Made by a program: the position numbers and the translations under genes
Shown here: piece by piece, positions 29,181 to 41,289 of the stretch
Layout of the letters: each line of letters opens with the position of its first letter
Numbering within the stretch: position 1 is the stretch's first letter
Source: Xenorhabdus vietnamensis
GTDB lineage: Bacteria; Pseudomonadota; Gammaproteobacteria; Enterobacterales; Enterobacteriaceae
Assembly: GCF_002127535.1 (NCBI RefSeq)
Contig: NZ_MUBJ01000021.1
Span: 20,859-84,858, forward strand
Direction of reading: 5' to 3'
Length of the DNA: 64,000 nt
The notes under the pieces: generated by a model
Seen by the model: the letters and a program-made list of their open reading frames with translations, nothing else
What the model was told of the DNA's origin: nothing
Databases searched by the model: none

Positions 29181-30899
29181 TTATAAATTATTCTTTACTA
29201 CCAAGATCTTGGATAGAAAATCTGAATGCTGTCTTGCATTAAAATCATAATCATAGATATCTGCCCGGTATTGTGGTTTCCCTTCCTCATCAACCCAAGC
29301 AGTTTGGTAATAGAGAAATACAGGAATTTTTTTGGGGATATTTACATACTTTGTTGACCATGTTTTCAATGAATCACTAACTTTAGTTTTATTCCAACCC
29401 GCGTCTCCCAACAGCATATTAGCCAACTCAGGTGCTTTATTTACACGCACACAACCAGAACTGACCGCTCTCATTTCACGACCAAAAGAAGCTTGATTGG
29501 GTGTATCATGTAAATAAATTGCCTCTGAATTTGGCATATTAAATTTGAAACGTCCCAATGAATTAGTTGGGCCAGGTGCTTGTCTTATACGATAAGGAAA
29601 ACTACCCGGAGTTACTACATTCCAGTCAATTAGTGAAGGATCGATAACTCTAGCATCATTGCTCCAACTGGAGAAAACCGTATAACCACGTGAGTGAAAA
29701 TAACCTGGATCACGCATCGCTCTTGGTGCAATATCTTTTCGAGTCATGCTAGTCGGCACATTCCACGGGGGGTTGATTACTACATTATTCAACTCACTGC
29801 TCATAATGGGTGTTTTTCGGCTGGGCCGCCCAACAACGACTTTAGAATTTAATACTTCTTTGCCATTCAAATAATAAAAAAGCGAGTAATTAGGAATATT
29901 AACTAAAATACCTGTAGGTATATCTCCCGGAATAATCCGTAGTCGTTGGATATTTAATGCCATAATGCGAGCCCGGGTTTGTGGTGTCATATTTAACCAA
30001 ATTTTAGTGGATTTACCGATAACTCCATCAGCTGACAACCCATGTAAGGCTTGAAAACGTTTTACTGCTGCTGTTAATTCTTTGCCATAAACCTTACTAT
30101 CAGATTTGACAAAAGATACATCCAATACATCTGAACGAGCCAGTATTTTCCTTAATGCAATAACACTTTCACTACTTTGTTCAGGTCTCAGAGTCCCTTT
30201 AAGCGTAAATTCAGTCCATGGCCTTTTATCAGCCAATTGAGTCAGCATTTCTTTACGCATATTTTCATACATAGGGTGATTTGGTGATAAGCTCTTAATA
30301 TAAGATAAAACATTACTATTATTAATATACTTTTGCCATGTATCGATTAAATTAGAGGGAGGTAATTCTATTTTATAGGAAAATTTACCATATAACCATG
30401 AATCTCCTTTTTTATTAACATTACTTATAAAATGGAGATAACCTAACATAGCATCAGATAAAATAATATCACGCCCCATGTCGCTTAACTCTGGAGAATT
30501 AAGTTGTATCAACCATTTTTCAAATTGAGGCTGAAAACCAGCTAGCGATATTTCAAGCAATTGATCTTCAAATTGTTTAATAACTTTTTTATCTGACCAT
30601 AATGGATTCATCTTATTGTCAGCATATAAAGTTACTAAACGATCAAGGAATACCAGTTCTACTTGTTGTGGCAACCAAGTTTGTAGCTGCTTTCGATTTT
30701 CATCAGTAGAAGACACTGAAAAAACAGGAATAGTCTTATCAGTTGAAACAATAGACTCTTCTTTTTTTTGTTCCGCTGGTAATTGTTGCATACTACTTGA
30801 TGGTAGTCCATTTTGTTGATTTGCAAAGGCTCCCTTTGATACCATCAAAACGCTAAAGATAAAAGAAACCTTCAGTAATCTGGCTGTGTTCTTTGCCAT
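29181..30899 (-). CDS. ldtD: L,D-transpeptidase LdtD (YcbB)
   Basis: A periplasmic enzyme that forms 3-3 peptidoglycan cross-links and protects the envelope when outer-membrane assembly fails. The 572 residues begin with a signal peptide (KVSFIFSVLMVSKGAFA). A scaffold domain with a peptidoglycan-binding repeat follows (VKRFQALHGLSADGVIGKSTKIWLN, about 262-287). The YkuD domain has PNYSLFYYLNGKEVLNSKVVVGRPSRKTP and the catalytic Cys in HDTPNQASFGREM...SSGCVRV. Partner gene mepK is next door. The N-terminal 70 residues are Gln/Ser/Lys-rich and not well conserved. Confidence 0.95.
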   Translation of the reverse strand: MAKNTARLLKVSFIFSVLMVSKGAFANQQNGLPSSSMQQLPAEQKKEESIVSTDKTIPVFSVSSTDENRKQLQTWLPQQVELVFLDRLVTLYADNKMNPLWSDKKVIKQFEDQLLEISLAGFQPQFEKWLIQLNSPELSDMGRDIILSDAMLGYLHFISNVNKKGDSWLYGKFSYKIELPPSNLIDTWQKYINNSNVLSYIKSLSPNHPMYENMRKEMLTQLADKRPWTEFTLKGTLRPEQSSESVIALRKILARSDVLDVSFVKSDSKVYGKELTAAVKRFQALHGLSADGVIGKSTKIWLNMTPQTRARIMALNIQRLRIIPGDIPTGILVNIPNYSLFYYLNGKEVLNSKVVVGRPSRKTPIMSSELNNVVINPPWNVPTSMTRKDIAPRAMRDPGYFHSRGYTVFSSWSNDARVIDPSLIDWNVVTPGSFPYRIRQAPGPTNSLGRFKFNMPNSEAIYLHDTPNQASFGREMRAVSSGCVRVNKAPELANMLLGDAGWNKTKVSDSLKTWSTKYVNIPKKIPVFLYYQTAWVDEEGKPQYRADIYDYDFNARQHSDFLSKILVVKNNL

Positions 30900-31106
30900 A
30901 AGAGCTCACCTCACCTTATTATGTATGCAGCTATCCAATGACTTATTCTAATTATTAACGGGTCTATTTTATCAGAAAATAATAGTAATAATTATATATA
31001 TAATTATCTATTAAGACAGAGAACCACAAAATATATCCAATGATATCGAACAAAAAAAACTTTTCACTATAATGAATTAGCTTACTCTTATCTTAAGAAA
31101 CAAAAA

Positions 31107-31121
31107 GGCACCTCAAGTGCC
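31107..31121 (-). terminator. aphA terminator
   Basis: GGCAC / GTGCC stem with a five-base loop. On the minus strand it reads into CTTTTTGTTTC, a good U tract. Confidence 0.75.
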
Positions 31122-31154
31122 CTGACTCAATGTTAATTCTTTAAATTTTTCAGA

Positions 31155-31868
31155 TTAATACTCAGATTTAATGACTACTTCTTCTCCAAATCGACCTGCT
31201 TTAGGTAGAGGCTGATAAGAAGAATTTGATGCCCTCAATATACGAATGCCACGGATATTCAGCTCACGTGCCGCAGCAATATCAGCATCTGCATCACCAT
31301 AGTAGATTTTCAATTTATGATCTCTCATCCAACTGATTTTATTATTTTTATCTGGTTCATCACCCGCAAAAATAACAGCATTCATTTTATTAGCTGGAAT
31401 GTGCAAGTCTTCCTGCAAATATTTTGTCACAGTCTCTGTCTTAGTTTTTGTACGGCCTGTGATAAAATAAATATTATCACCTCGCTTCAAATGCATCTGA
31501 ACCAATTCAATGCCGATTTGCTTTGGCATACTGAATTTATCCCATTCGTTATTCATTTTTTCCCAAAATTTTGGATTTTTCAGATAGCTATTGTCATTAG
31601 GTGAGTATTCTAATTTACCACGATAAAAGCCTGGGCTTGAAAACAGTACAGTATCATCAATATCAAACCCTACCGCCATTGCTGATTGGTTTTTCAGGCT
31701 CCGCTTGATTTGCTCTACGGATACCCAATGCACCGCATGACGTTGAGCCAAATCTGCCGAAGTGACTCCTGAATCAACTTGCTCAGGCATAAACATTTTT
31801 GCCTGTGCTACACCATTCAAACCAAAAACGAGCACAATCATACTGAATATTAAGGTAAATTTACGCAT
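31155..31868 (-). CDS. aphA: Class B acid phosphatase AphA
   Basis: A periplasmic HAD-superfamily phosphatase of 237 residues that removes phosphate from nucleotides and other organic phosphomonoesters. The signal peptide is residues 1-23 (ending GVAQA). The nucleophile motif is GFDIDDTVLFSSPGF, motif II is FITGRTKTKTETV, and the final acidic pair is in YYGDADADI. The length and motifs match E. coli AphA. In E. coli the gene is elsewhere, so its position between ldtD and mukB is a lineage-specific rearrangement or insertion. Confidence 0.95.
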   Translation of the reverse strand: MRKFTLIFSMIVLVFGLNGVAQAKMFMPEQVDSGVTSADLAQRHAVHWVSVEQIKRSLKNQSAMAVGFDIDDTVLFSSPGFYRGKLEYSPNDNSYLKNPKFWEKMNNEWDKFSMPKQIGIELVQMHLKRGDNIYFITGRTKTKTETVTKYLQEDLHIPANKMNAVIFAGDEPDKNNKISWMRDHKLKIYYGDADADIAAARELNIRGIRILRASNSSYQPLPKAGRFGEEVVIKSEY

Positions 31869-32070
31869 CGTTATTCCTTTTTGTATTAATCATAACGTTG
31901 CGGGATAGTAAACTTTTTCATTTCATCAAAACGAGACATATAGCACAATTACCCCATGTTACCATTACTGATTAAAGTAATTTAAACTCTTCATAAGCCA
32001 ATATCATCATAATAATTTGCCTGCTTACAAGAAAACTAATAAATATAACTTATGATAAGAATTCACCAAT

Positions 32071-32099
32071 AAGAAAGGAGCACAATATGCTCCTTTCTT
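32071..32099 (-). terminator. mukB operon terminator
   Basis: AAGAAAGGAGCA / TGCTCCTTTCTT perfect twelve-base stem with a CAATA loop, 28 bases after the mukB stop. The arm itself supplies the U-rich end. Confidence 0.8.
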
Positions 32100-32126
32100 A
32101 AATAGACATTTCACTCAAAGATGAAA

Positions 32127-35100
32127 TTATTCTTGTAATACCGCTTGTGACTGTATTTTCGGTTGTTCAGTAACCGGAATATCTTGCCCAAAACCACGTA
32201 ACCCAACAACATGTACATGTTCTTGATTATTGAAAATCTTACGTACCAGTTTATAGGTTGTCCCTTTTTCTGGACTGATATTTTCCGGCGCAGCGATAAT
32301 TAACTGCATTTGTAGACGTTCACATAACTCAAACAATGTTGCGATTGATTTCGCATCCAATCGGGCTGCTTCATCAAGGAATAGCAGTCGACATGGTGAA
32401 ATATCTTTACCACGCAAGCGACGTGATTCCTCTTCCCAGCTCTGTACGACCATAACCAAGATGGACATCCCCGTACCAATCGCTTCCCCTGTAGACAAAG
32501 CGCCACTTTCCGCTTTCAGCCAGCCATCAGAACCTCGGTTGACTTCAACATCCAGCTCAAGGTAATTGCGATAATCTAGCAATTCCTCACCAATGGTCTG
32601 AGGTAGACGCTGCCCCATATCAATTTGCGGATTCAAGCGCTGATAAAGCTTCGCCATCGCCTCTGAGAAGGTCAAGCGCTGGCTGTTGAACAGATCCTGA
32701 TGCTGTTCCTGTTGTTCAGAAAGCACATCCAGCAAGAGAGCATGGCTTTCACGTACATTTACATTCAGACGGACACCGCCAACCTGCCCAAAGGAAACCG
32801 CCTGCAAGCCTTGATTCAGCATACGAATACGGTTCTGTTCACGTTGAATAGTCTTGCGAATGATATTCGCCACGCTTTTGGAACTAATCGCCAATTTCTG
32901 CTCACGAGCGGTTAATTCTTCAGTTAAACGTGCCAGCTCAATTTCCATCTGTTCGATAGCATCAACAGGATCATCCGTACGGATAATATCCTGACGGATA
33001 CGTTCACGAAGATGTTGGTAAACAGCAACAAAAAATTGGATTTTACGTTCAGGACGTTTCGGATCTTCGGACAAACGCAACGTATCACGCAGGTGCTCAT
33101 TATCGGCTACTGCCAGACGTAGTGCTCCCAGCGCTTTATCCGACATTGAACGCAAATCATCACCGTCCATATAGGCCAGTTCACGGCGATGCAAGCGGCG
33201 TTCAACACCGTTGTCTTTCACCATGCGCATAACTGCACACCAACCCGCTTTAGAAGAAACTACCTGCTCACGTTTCTGGTAATAATCTCGCTCAGATTTA
33301 CGCAGTTTCTTCTGGAGGTTTTCCATTTCCGCTTCACAGAATGCAATCTGTTTCTCTAATTGGTTAATGCGGGAACGGTTAGTATTCACAGATGCGTGGA
33401 GCTGATCACGACGTTCACGGGCGCGGCTTTCTGCATTAGCATCTGCCTGAACACCAATATCTTTCATCTCCTGCTCAAGCTCTTTCAACATATCTTGCTT
33501 AGTGTCATAAGAACTTTTCAATGATGCCAATACTTGGTTGAACTGTGCATATTGTGCTTGTTGCTGACGCAATTGCTCACGCGCACGGCTACGATCAGAT
33601 TCTGCGTGCTCAAGACGCTGACGCAGTTTATCGTTCAGATCAGTATTCTCACTAAGCATACCGGCAGAGTCGCTGTAACTGAAATGCGCACGGCGCTGCA
33701 CAATTTCTGTCAAAGCAAAGGCTTGTTGCTTGGCCTTATTCTGACTGTGTTTCGCTGTCTCATAATCTTTCTGCAACTGTTCGTGTTGTTGTGGATCACT
33801 TTGCAATGCAGAAACCAGTGGCTCAAGTTTGATCAATGCATTACCGTGTTGTTGCAGAAAACGAGCAGCATCCTGAGCCTCACTCATTTCTTCACGAACT
33901 GTTTCTACTCGATCAAGTAGAGTTTCATCCAATAAAATTGGAATTTGTGGAATCAGACGATTCAATACTGACAGGCTCTCTTTCGCCTGAACAAGTTTCT
34001 GCTGATGCTGCTGAGTCTGAGCTTCAAATTGAAATAGCTCACGTTCCAACTCAATGCGGCGCTGGCTCAGATGACGAATTTCCGCTTCGGGATCATCATC
34101 AAATGCAACAGCAAGGTGTTTACCCACAAAACGGCTGAAAGCCTGATGCGCACGTTGAATTTTCTGAACATCAAACGAAAGTGTCGCATAGCGCTCTGCC
34201 AGCGTATCACGCTCAAGACTGAGTGCTTCCTGACGATTTTCTCTTGCTGCCCGTCCAAATAACGGAACCTCTGGATAACGGGAATAACGCCACTGACGGT
34301 CTGATGATTTCACCAGAACTGCGTTTTCCTGTTCTTCAAAATGGAATACGCTGTCGTCGAAAGATTGCGGATCTCCTTCAATCAAATAGAGATCTTCAGG
34401 ACAATCTTCCAATGCTTCCAGATGTGGGCGAACCAGTGAGAGATCAGGCACAACGATTGCATGACGTGCAGGGCCATACAATGCTGAGAAATAAGGTGCA
34501 TCATCAATGGTAATGTCATCATAAATTTCAGACAACAATACACCACCAAAGCGCTCCGCTAATGCCAGCAAACGGCTATCTTCGGCACCACTTGGCTGAC
34601 TCAGGCGCTCAATCTGTTTTTCCAGTTCACGCTTCTGTGCAGCAATATCATCACGCTCAACGGTAATTTCACGCTCTTGCTCAAGCAATTGCTGCATGTA
34701 TTCAGTGACATCGTGACTATTTTCGAATGTTTCATTGGACTGATCACAAAGTTGGGTCAATGTTTCCTGTGCAGCCAACCATACTGGTGCCCTTGCTGTC
34801 AGCACCTGAATTTTTTGTTTGAGCTGTTCAAACTCCTGACGTATTTGAATACGACGTTCACCGCTTTCATTGCCACTCAAGCTCAATTCTTCCAACTGAG
34901 CTTCCAATTCACCCTGCAACGCCTCTAAATCTTCTACCTGATATTGCTGGTTATGACGCTTACAGAATTCTTCCAGCAAACGTTCTGCATTTTGCTGGCT
35001 GTTCAGGCGCTGCTCCAATTCAGCCAACTGGATACGCAAAGGTTGAACCCGCTCCGCCAAATGGCGCTGGGATGACCATTCACGCAATGCTTCACGGGCT

Positions 35101-36590
35101 GCTTGCCATGCTTCACTGCGGCTCACTTCACCAACGATGTTTTTTACCAGCTGGTAAGCCTGTTCAAACTGACTATGGGCGGCATCAGCAACACTCAATT
35201 TTTGTTCCAGAGCCAGCAAGGTTTCAGTTGCCTGCTGCGCTTTGGCCTGATAGGTTTCCTGCCATTCGTCAGCATTTGCAATCGATAGATCCGAGAGCTG
35301 ACAAAGTTCACGGGCACGCTCTAACGCTTGTAGTGCCTGCTGATACTGAATGGCTCGGGTTTGCTGAACGTCCAAAGCTTGTTGGTAATCAGCAAGCTGA
35401 CTTTTCAGCTCATCAACTTCTTGTTCTGCTGCTTCAGATATGACTTCATATTTCGCCTGAAGATCTTTCGCCTCTTCTACAACTTCGCCCTGTTCTTCCA
35501 ACCGATAAGTCAGCTCTTCAATATCAGATTGATAACGATCGATTTTTTCCTGTTGACGCATCGCCGTTTGAACCAGATTCAGGTGATCGCTGGCCGCCTG
35601 ATAATCCATTTCCAAATCAGAAGATGCACCACTTTGTTCCGTCAGTTCCCTCGCCATTTCAACATGACGATACTGTTCTGTGATCAATTGACGACGACTG
35701 CCAAATAACTCACTGCGCAAAGCCAATGCTTCATCCAGATGAACGCGGCGTTCATTGGCATGACGCATATAGTCAGCAGAAACATAGGCCGTAGCTTCTG
35801 TAATCAGGTGCTTGAAAAGATCGCGGTCAGATTGAGTTACACGGATGGCTTCCAATGTAATGCGGTTTTCACGCAATGCAGCTTCCATATCCTGAAATGC
35901 TTTCCTGACACCGCTGTTTTCTGGCAGTAAATAATCACGCAATGAACGGGTAATCGCACTGGAAATCCCGCCGTACAATGATGCTTCTATCAGACGATAA
36001 AATTTGCTGCGATCACTCGCCGAACGTAAACGTTTTGGAAGCACCCCCAAATCAAACATCAGGGAATGGTAATCCGTAATCGAGTTAAATTGTTTGAACT
36101 GAACACCTTCTATCTCATCAAGACGTTCCTTTAGTTCATTCAATGGCAGAACCCGCGCCTGACGTTCATTAATATTTTCAGTCAGTAACTGCGTTGGCTG
36201 AATTGATGCAGGAACTCCCTGAATCATAAATGGTTTGATATCAACTTTTCGATCGCGTCCGGCAACTTGTTGTAAGCGAACTCCGGTGATAATCCGTTGA
36301 TGGCGGGAGTTAACAACATCCAACGTGGAATAGCAGACACCTGCCCGCAGCTTACCGTGCAGCCCTTTATCGCGCGAACCACTGGTTGCGCCTGCTTCTG
36401 TCGTATTCCGGAAATGAAGCAGGGTCAAATCAGGGATCAATGCGGTTACAAACGCCGCCATTGTGGTTGATTTACCTGCACCGTTACCACCGGATAAGGT
36501 CGTCACAAGTTCGTCAAGATCAAACGTTCTGGCAAAAAAACCGTTCCAATTAACTAACGTCAGTGAGCGAAATTTACCGCGTTCAATCAT
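32127..36590 (-). CDS. mukB: Chromosome partition protein MukB
   Basis: The SMC-like ATPase of the MukBEF condensin, which extrudes chromosomal loops and binds topoisomerase IV. The 1487 residues match E. coli MukB (1486). The N-terminal head has Walker [14 protein letters not shown]. Long coiled coils (about 300-660 and 800-1190) flank the hinge (about 665-780). The C-terminal head has the signature region [17 protein letters not shown] and Walker [14 protein letters not shown]. The start overlaps the mukE stop by four bases (ATGA type). It is the last gene of cmoM-mukF-mukE-mukB. Confidence 0.98.
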   Translation of the reverse strand: MIERGKFRSLTLVNWNGFFARTFDLDELVTTLSGGNGAGKSTTMAAFVTALIPDLTLLHFRNTTEAGATSGSRDKGLHGKLRAGVCYSTLDVVNSRHQRIITGVRLQQVAGRDRKVDIKPFMIQGVPASIQPTQLLTENINERQARVLPLNELKERLDEIEGVQFKQFNSITDYHSLMFDLGVLPKRLRSASDRSKFYRLIEASLYGGISSAITRSLRDYLLPENSGVRKAFQDMEAALRENRITLEAIRVTQSDRDLFKHLITEATAYVSADYMRHANERRVHLDEALALRSELFGSRRQLITEQYRHVEMARELTEQSGASSDLEMDYQAASDHLNLVQTAMRQQEKIDRYQSDIEELTYRLEEQGEVVEEAKDLQAKYEVISEAAEQEVDELKSQLADYQQALDVQQTRAIQYQQALQALERARELCQLSDLSIANADEWQETYQAKAQQATETLLALEQKLSVADAAHSQFEQAYQLVKNIVGEVSRSEAWQAAREALREWSSQRHLAERVQPLRIQLAELEQRLNSQQNAERLLEEFCKRHNQQYQVEDLEALQGELEAQLEELSLSGNESGERRIQIRQEFEQLKQKIQVLTARAPVWLAAQETLTQLCDQSNETFENSHDVTEYMQQLLEQEREITVERDDIAAQKRELEKQIERLSQPSGAEDSRLLALAERFGGVLLSEIYDDITIDDAPYFSALYGPARHAIVVPDLSLVRPHLEALEDCPEDLYLIEGDPQSFDDSVFHFEEQENAVLVKSSDRQWRYSRYPEVPLFGRAARENRQEALSLERDTLAERYATLSFDVQKIQRAHQAFSRFVGKHLAVAFDDDPEAEIRHLSQRRIELERELFQFEAQTQQHQQKLVQAKESLSVLNRLIPQIPILLDETLLDRVETVREEMSEAQDAARFLQQHGNALIKLEPLVSALQSDPQQHEQLQKDYETAKHSQNKAKQQAFALTEIVQRRAHFSYSDSAGMLSENTDLNDKLRQRLEHAESDRSRAREQLRQQQAQYAQFNQVLASLKSSYDTKQDMLKELEQEMKDIGVQADANAESRARERRDQLHASVNTNRSRINQLEKQIAFCEAEMENLQKKLRKSERDYYQKREQVVSSKAGWCAVMRMVKDNGVERRLHRRELAYMDGDDLRSMSDKALGALRLAVADNEHLRDTLRLSEDPKRPERKIQFFVAVYQHLRERIRQDIIRTDDPVDAIEQMEIELARLTEELTAREQKLAISSKSVANIIRKTIQREQNRIRMLNQGLQAVSFGQVGGVRLNVNVRESHALLLDVLSEQQEQHQDLFNSQRLTFSEAMAKLYQRLNPQIDMGQRLPQTIGEELLDYRNYLELDVEVNRGSDGWLKAESGALSTGEAIGTGMSILVMVVQSWEEESRRLRGKDISPCRLLFLDEAARLDAKSIATLFELCERLQMQLIIAAPENISPEKGTTYKLVRKIFNNQEHVHVVGLRGFGQDIPVTEQPKIQSQAVLQE

Positions 36591-37309
36591 GACTGCTCAT
36601 CCTCCGCACCTTCTGCTGAATGCCCTGATGCTTCTTCATGTTCATTATCTTCCTGCGATATTTCCCTTTCTACCAGCATAGCTTCACCATCACGGATCAT
36701 CCGTAATTGTGCCTCGCGTGGGTCATCACCGCTGCGTACATCTGCGCCAAAGCGAAATACAGCTTCGGCAATCGTAAATTTATTGCTATCGTTTTGCAGG
36801 AAATAAACCATACCCAAACGGCGTAAGCGGTTTAAAGAAGTGCGTGCTTTTTCCTGCAATTTCTGTTTGTCCAAATCTGAACCTGTCGAACGTTGATTCA
36901 CTAATTTCATTAGCTTATTTTCATCTGCCAATGACAGTAATTCTTCGTACAGTTCCTGAAAGGTAAATATTCCCTGATTGGACAAGCGCTCTGGGCTGAG
37001 GTAGAGGTAACACAGAATTTTACCCACTATCATATCCAATTCAGACAGAACAGATCGCGGGATCAGCGTCGTCGAACGGGGACGCAGGTAGAAAAAACCT
37101 TCCGGTGCACGGATTAACTCGACGTTATAACGCGCATAAAACATTTCCAACTCTTCTTGGTAATCCATCAAAAAGGCATGGTTATCAAGATCATCCAGGC
37201 TGATATGACGCCCGGCCCGCAGCTGGCTGTCTAATTCAGGGAAAAGTGTATTGGATAATGCCTGAACCAGTTTCACTGGCATAAATTGTTCAATATGTGT
37301 CGATGACAT
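36587..37309 (-). CDS. mukE: Chromosome partition protein MukE
   Basis: The KITE subunit that binds MukF and the MukB head and regulates ATPase cycling. The 240 residues contain the conserved [32 protein letters not shown] and [30 protein letters not shown] blocks. The tail is acidic. The start [14 protein letters not shown] at 37309 follows the longer E. coli form and overlaps mukF by 20 bases; ATG 37282 (MPVKL) is an alternative. The open frame reaches 37336 without homology. Confidence 0.94.
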   Translation of the reverse strand: MSSTHIEQFMPVKLVQALSNTLFPELDSQLRAGRHISLDDLDNHAFLMDYQEELEMFYARYNVELIRAPEGFFYLRPRSTTLIPRSVLSELDMIVGKILCYLYLSPERLSNQGIFTFQELYEELLSLADENKLMKLVNQRSTGSDLDKQKLQEKARTSLNRLRRLGMVYFLQNDSNKFTIAEAVFRFGADVRSGDDPREAQLRMIRDGEAMLVEREISQEDNEHEEASGHSAEGAEDEQS

Positions 37310-38612
37310 GTGCCTGCACCTTGGCTCCGTAATCATTAATCGCTAACCATTCCGCTGGCAACCCAGAGAAATCCGCTTCTGCAACCCCTAACCTTACGGC
37401 TTGATCCACCAAAATACGCGCTACATCAAAATGGCGCTTATGTGGATACTGAGCGAGGTAATCGCGCAGTACAGCCCCCAAATCCAGAGGAAGTTTTGCC
37501 TGCTGGTAAACCGCCAGCGCCTGCTCTACCATTTCAGCCAATTGTTCATTGATTTCACTAAACTCTTCATATTCCATTTCTGACGGTAATTCTCCCATTA
37601 CCTCTTCATTACGCAGAGTCAGTTCTTCATCTCGCATATCCAGGAAACGTTCTGCATTAGCCACGGTCAGCGCCCATGGGCTATCAAAATAATGTTGGAC
37701 GGATTGACGAAGACGCTGGGCAAAAATGCGGTTTTTATCCATATCGATGGCAGTTCGGATAAATTTGTGAACGTGACGGTCATAACCTATCCACAGATCA
37801 ATGGCCTGTTGCCCCCAGCTGATAATACGATCCAGTTTGCCTTGTAAGTCAAAAACCAGTTTATCCACCAGCTCAGAGCCATCACTGTCCATATTAGCTG
37901 CTTGAATACGCAATAGATTTGCCTGCAATTTGTCACCCGCCGCTTCTAATGTATCCTGAAGTTCCCGCAGTGTGCCGGAAGTTTCAGACAGCAAATGTTC
38001 ACAATTGGCAATGGCGGCTTTCCAATCCTGATTGAGTAACGCGGCAATATCAGTTTTTACACTGTTTTGCTGTTCATCCATTAAACGCTGGGACATATCA
38101 ATGCTGTCAAAAATTTCAGCCACAGAATATTTGAGAGGGGCAAAAACGTTGCGATGCCAATGGAATTCATCCCCACCTTCTTCGGCAGCTTCAGCCGCCC
38201 GATGTAATTCATTGGCAACAATGGATAACTGCATGGATAAACGCAATGTGGAGAATTCACGCTGGCGGATATAATAATCGCTGATACCAATTCCCAAAGG
38301 GGTTAAGCGATAAATGGCATTTCCATCCGCCAATTCACTAGTAAAACGGTTAAGTAATTTCTGGCGAACCATGTCGTTAATGGCATTATTCGCTCTGACG
38401 GATACTGCTTCAGAAGTTTGCTCAAAACCTTTACACACTTCGCGGAAAGCATCCACTAGCTCTCCTTCACTCATTTCACCATCAAGTCGTTCACTATTCA
38501 GTACGGCAATTGCCAGTAAAAAAGCCAAACGTTCTGGCGGCAACGAAATTGAAAAGTCATTTTTTCTGGCCCAGGACACAAGTTCAGGAACAGTCTGAGA
38601 ATATTCACTCAT
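37290..38612 (-). CDS. mukF: Chromosome partition protein MukF
   Basis: The kleisin subunit that dimerises and bridges MukB heads. The 440 residues match E. coli in length. The N-terminal winged-helix domain (about 1-115) begins [36 protein letters not shown] central helical region and a C-terminal winged-helix follow (about 330-440, ending [22 protein letters not shown]). The start overlaps cmoM's stop by four bases, so cmoM-mukFEB is translationally coupled throughout. Confidence 0.97.
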   Translation of the reverse strand: MSEYSQTVPELVSWARKNDFSISLPPERLAFLLAIAVLNSERLDGEMSEGELVDAFREVCKGFEQTSEAVSVRANNAINDMVRQKLLNRFTSELADGNAIYRLTPLGIGISDYYIRQREFSTLRLSMQLSIVANELHRAAEAAEEGGDEFHWHRNVFAPLKYSVAEIFDSIDMSQRLMDEQQNSVKTDIAALLNQDWKAAIANCEHLLSETSGTLRELQDTLEAAGDKLQANLLRIQAANMDSDGSELVDKLVFDLQGKLDRIISWGQQAIDLWIGYDRHVHKFIRTAIDMDKNRIFAQRLRQSVQHYFDSPWALTVANAERFLDMRDEELTLRNEEVMGELPSEMEYEEFSEINEQLAEMVEQALAVYQQAKLPLDLGAVLRDYLAQYPHKRHFDVARILVDQAVRLGVAEADFSGLPAEWLAINDYGAKVQAHVIDTY

Positions 38613-39394
38613 AATTCGCTCTTTAAGATAGGCTTACGTGCCATCACATGAATGTAGCGCCCCAGACTGATATAAGGCTCTTGTCTGCAATAACGTTGTT
38701 CAAGTTCAAGCAACGCTGGAAAATCTGCGTTTTGTAATTGACGACTCTGCAAGTAATCGTGAAAAACCCTCACGCCTGTTCTACCTGTTATTTCCATCTT
38801 GAGTTCAGTCAGCCATTGATATACTTGTTCTGGCACTAATGGATTCTGTGGTGATAGAGAACGTTTTCGACGGCGCGGAATATTGGGTGTCGCCAAATGA
38901 AAATTACCCAAGATGGCATTACGCATGACCAAACCATTAGCATTATAAAACATTAATGAGAGTGCACCACCGGGCGTTATTATATCTCCCAATGTTTCTA
39001 TTGCTTCTTTTTGGTCAGTGATCCACTCTAATACAGCATGAAATAGAATCAGATCAACGGGCTGTTCAATATGCTGGTGAATTTCCTGTACCGAGCTTTG
39101 GATAAATTGCATGTGATGGAAAACACCCCGCTCTTCGGCGTTATGTTTCGCTCTCTGAACCATCTCTTCTGATAGATCACAAAGTATGACCTGATGCCCC
39201 AATTCAGCTAATTGGCAAGCCATATTCCCTTCACCGCCCCCCGCGTCCAAGATGCGCAAAGGGCGTTGAGGCAAATGATTCAGCAATTCGTTAATATCCT
39301 GCCAGACAACGGCTTGCCTGATTTTACCCTTGGTTGTGCCGTAAATATTACGCGAAAATTTGTCTGCAATATCATCGAAATTGCGATCCAGCAT
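38609..39394 (-). CDS. cmoM: tRNA carboxymethyluridine methyltransferase CmoM
   Basis: CmoM (formerly SmtA) methylates cmo5U34 to mcmo5U34 in certain tRNAs. The class I SAM methyltransferase of 261 residues has [19 protein letters not shown] as the SAM-binding motif [32 protein letters not shown] and a basic [13 protein letters not shown] region follow, all matching E. coli. The start at ATG 39394 ([10 protein letters not shown]) agrees with the E. coli N terminus and has GTGGGGCAG upstream. It heads the muk operon. Confidence 0.94.
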   Translation of the reverse strand: MLDRNFDDIADKFSRNIYGTTKGKIRQAVVWQDINELLNHLPQRPLRILDAGGGEGNMACQLAELGHQVILCDLSEEMVQRAKHNAEERGVFHHMQFIQSSVQEIHQHIEQPVDLILFHAVLEWITDQKEAIETLGDIITPGGALSLMFYNANGLVMRNAILGNFHLATPNIPRRRKRSLSPQNPLVPEQVYQWLTELKMEITGRTGVRVFHDYLQSRQLQNADFPALLELEQRYCRQEPYISLGRYIHVMARKPILKSEL

Positions 39395-39562
39395 GAAAAA
39401 CTGCCCCACTTATAAGCTAAGTTTAATTTATCTATTGAGTAGTTATATTATCTACTGCTATTTTTACTACTATTATTTTGGCACAATAATCATTTAATTA
39501 ACTACTTTTAGCCTTAAATTCGCCCCTGTGCGATTACAATTCAACCAAACCAAGGCCAATCA

Positions 39563-40420
39563 ATGTTATTTCTATTAAAAAAATATATCGGCTCGCTATT
39601 AATGCCTTTGCCGTTGATCATTATTGTCTCTTTTGCAGCGCTACTATTACTGTGGTTTACCCGCTGGCAAAGAACAGGAAAAACCATTTTATCACTCAGT
39701 TGGCTTGCATTGCTTTTATTTAGTTTACAACCTATCGCGGATAAACTCTTACTTCCTGTCGAGGGGAAATATATTCAGCGCTATGAGCCAGATACTACAT
39801 TTGTAACTTCCGAGCCTATAACACCAAAATCTAAAATTCCCGTAAAATACATTGTGGTTCTCGGAGGTGGTTTTACTTATAACCCCCAATGGGCCCCCAG
39901 CGCCAATCTTATCAGCAATAGCTTACCCAGAGTGGCTGAAGGTATTAGGTTGTATCACCTTAACCCCGGCACTAAAATGATTTTCACCGGAGGTAAAGGC
40001 GTTAATGCAGTTAGCAGTGCCGAAGTTGCTGCTATGGTAGCACAATCTATGGGAATTCCTGTAGAAGACACAATAGCATTAAAAAAACCCTTGGACACAG
40101 AAGAAGAAGCTGTTGAAGTTGAAAAAATAGTCGGACAACAGCCGTTTATTCTCGTTACTTCTGCCAATCATATGGAAAGGGCACTCAAGTTTTTTGAACA
40201 ACGAGATCTACATCCAATTGCAGGCCCAGCTAATCAATTAGCTGTAACAACACCTTTATATCCGTGGGAAAAATATATTCCTTCTTCCTACTATTTATCA
40301 CACACAGAACGTGCTTGGTATGAAACTTTAGGGAGTATTTGGCAAGTTATTAAGCCTGCAAATAAGGATATAAGAACCGAAAAACCAGAAGATTCTCAAC
40401 AAAAAAGTGATAAGAAATAA
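39563..40420 (+). CDS. elyC: Envelope biogenesis factor ElyC
   Basis: A DUF218 inner-membrane protein needed for normal peptidoglycan synthesis at low temperature in E. coli and implicated in undecaprenyl-phosphate carrier metabolism. Two N-terminal membrane segments (about 10-32 and 38-57) precede the periplasmic DUF218 domain. That domain has YIVVLGGGFTYNPQWAPS, RVAEGIRLYHLNPGTKMIFTGG, DTEEEAVEV and LVTSANHMERALKFF. The 285 residues exceed E. coli (259) because of an inserted loop (VTSEPITPKSKIPV) and a longer charged C-terminal tail rich in Lys, Glu and Asp. Confidence 0.92.
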   Translation: MLFLLKKYIGSLLMPLPLIIIVSFAALLLLWFTRWQRTGKTILSLSWLALLLFSLQPIADKLLLPVEGKYIQRYEPDTTFVTSEPITPKSKIPVKYIVVLGGGFTYNPQWAPSANLISNSLPRVAEGIRLYHLNPGTKMIFTGGKGVNAVSSAEVAAMVAQSMGIPVEDTIALKKPLDTEEEAVEVEKIVGQQPFILVTSANHMERALKFFEQRDLHPIAGPANQLAVTTPLYPWEKYIPSSYYLSHTERAWYETLGSIWQVIKPANKDIRTEKPEDSQQKSDKK

Positions 40421-40460
40421 CACCAGACTGTAAAGGAAAAAGCGGAAGAAGAGAGAAGAA

Positions 40461-40498
40461 AAAAGAGAATGCCGTAATGTAATACCGCATTCTCTTTT
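40461..40498. terminator. Bidirectional terminator between elyC and kdsB
   Basis: AAAAGAGAATGC / GCATTCTCTTTT perfect twelve-base stem with a 14-base loop between convergent genes. Confidence 0.88.
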
Positions 40499-40536
40499 AA
40501 ATCACACTCGATTGGTATTCATATAAGATAAGAAGA

Positions 40537-41286
40537 TCAACGTGCTACAAAAGCTTTTCTGGCGGCTTCCAGATCTTCCAGTGTATCAACACCTGCACCG
40601 GGTGCTTGCAGCGCTTTTGCTACATGAATTTTTTCACCGTACCAAAGCACTCTTAATTGTTCGAGCATTTCAATACTTTCCAATGGACTTGGAGCCCACT
40701 GAACATAGCGCCGAATAAACCCTGCTCGATAGGCATAAATTCCAATATGACGTAGGAAATTGTCTCCAATAATTTCTTTTGACTGCATAAAGCGATCACG
40801 TTCCCACGGGATCGTGGCGCGAGAAAAATAGAGTGCATAACCTTTCGAATCCATAACGACTTTGACCGCATTAGGATTGAATGCTTCTTCCGCATCTTGG
40901 ATCTGCACGGCAAGGGTTGCCATCCCAGCATCACTGCCAGCTAAATTATCGGCCACTTGCTTAATGATCTGTTCTGGAATAAGGGGTTCATCACCCTGAA
41001 CATTCACAATAATTTCATCATCAGCAAATTGGTATTTATTGATAACCTCAGCCAAACGCTCTGTGCCTGAATGGTGATTTTCACTTGTCATACAAGCCTC
41101 ACCACCTGCGGCAGTCACTGCATCAAAAACGTCTTGATTGTCTGTCGCCACAATAACCCGCTCAGCACCAGAACGGACAGCACGCTCCATCACGCGCACA
41201 ATCATTGGTTTGCCATGAATATCGGCCAGTGGTTTTCCCGGTAAACGCGTTGAGGCAAAACGTGCTGGAATGATAACGGTAAACAT
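40537..41286 (-). CDS. kdsB: CMP-KDO synthetase
   Basis: KdsB activates Kdo with CTP to CMP-Kdo for the lipopolysaccharide inner core. The 249-residue nucleotidyltransferase begins [27 protein letters not shown], the nucleotide-binding signature. [13 protein letters not shown] holds metal-binding acidic residues. [19 protein letters not shown] and the C-terminal [15 protein letters not shown] follow, as in E. coli. It is the terminal gene of lpxK-ycaR-kdsB reading leftward. Confidence 0.96.
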   Translation of the reverse strand: MFTVIIPARFASTRLPGKPLADIHGKPMIVRVMERAVRSGAERVIVATDNQDVFDAVTAAGGEACMTSENHHSGTERLAEVINKYQFADDEIIVNVQGDEPLIPEQIIKQVADNLAGSDAGMATLAVQIQDAEEAFNPNAVKVVMDSKGYALYFSRATIPWERDRFMQSKEIIGDNFLRHIGIYAYRAGFIRRYVQWAPSPLESIEMLEQLRVLWYGEKIHVAKALQAPGAGVDTLEDLEAARKAFVAR

Positions 41287-41289
41287 AAG

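Noticed and set aside
33534..33920. Several plus-strand frames of 60-130 residues inside mukB
   Set aside because: They are shadows of the long MukB coding sequence without start signals or recognisable domains.
34705..34717. GTGACATCGTGAC inside mukB, one mismatch from matS
   Set aside because: It lies within coding sequence and one-mismatch hits are expected about once per window by chance.
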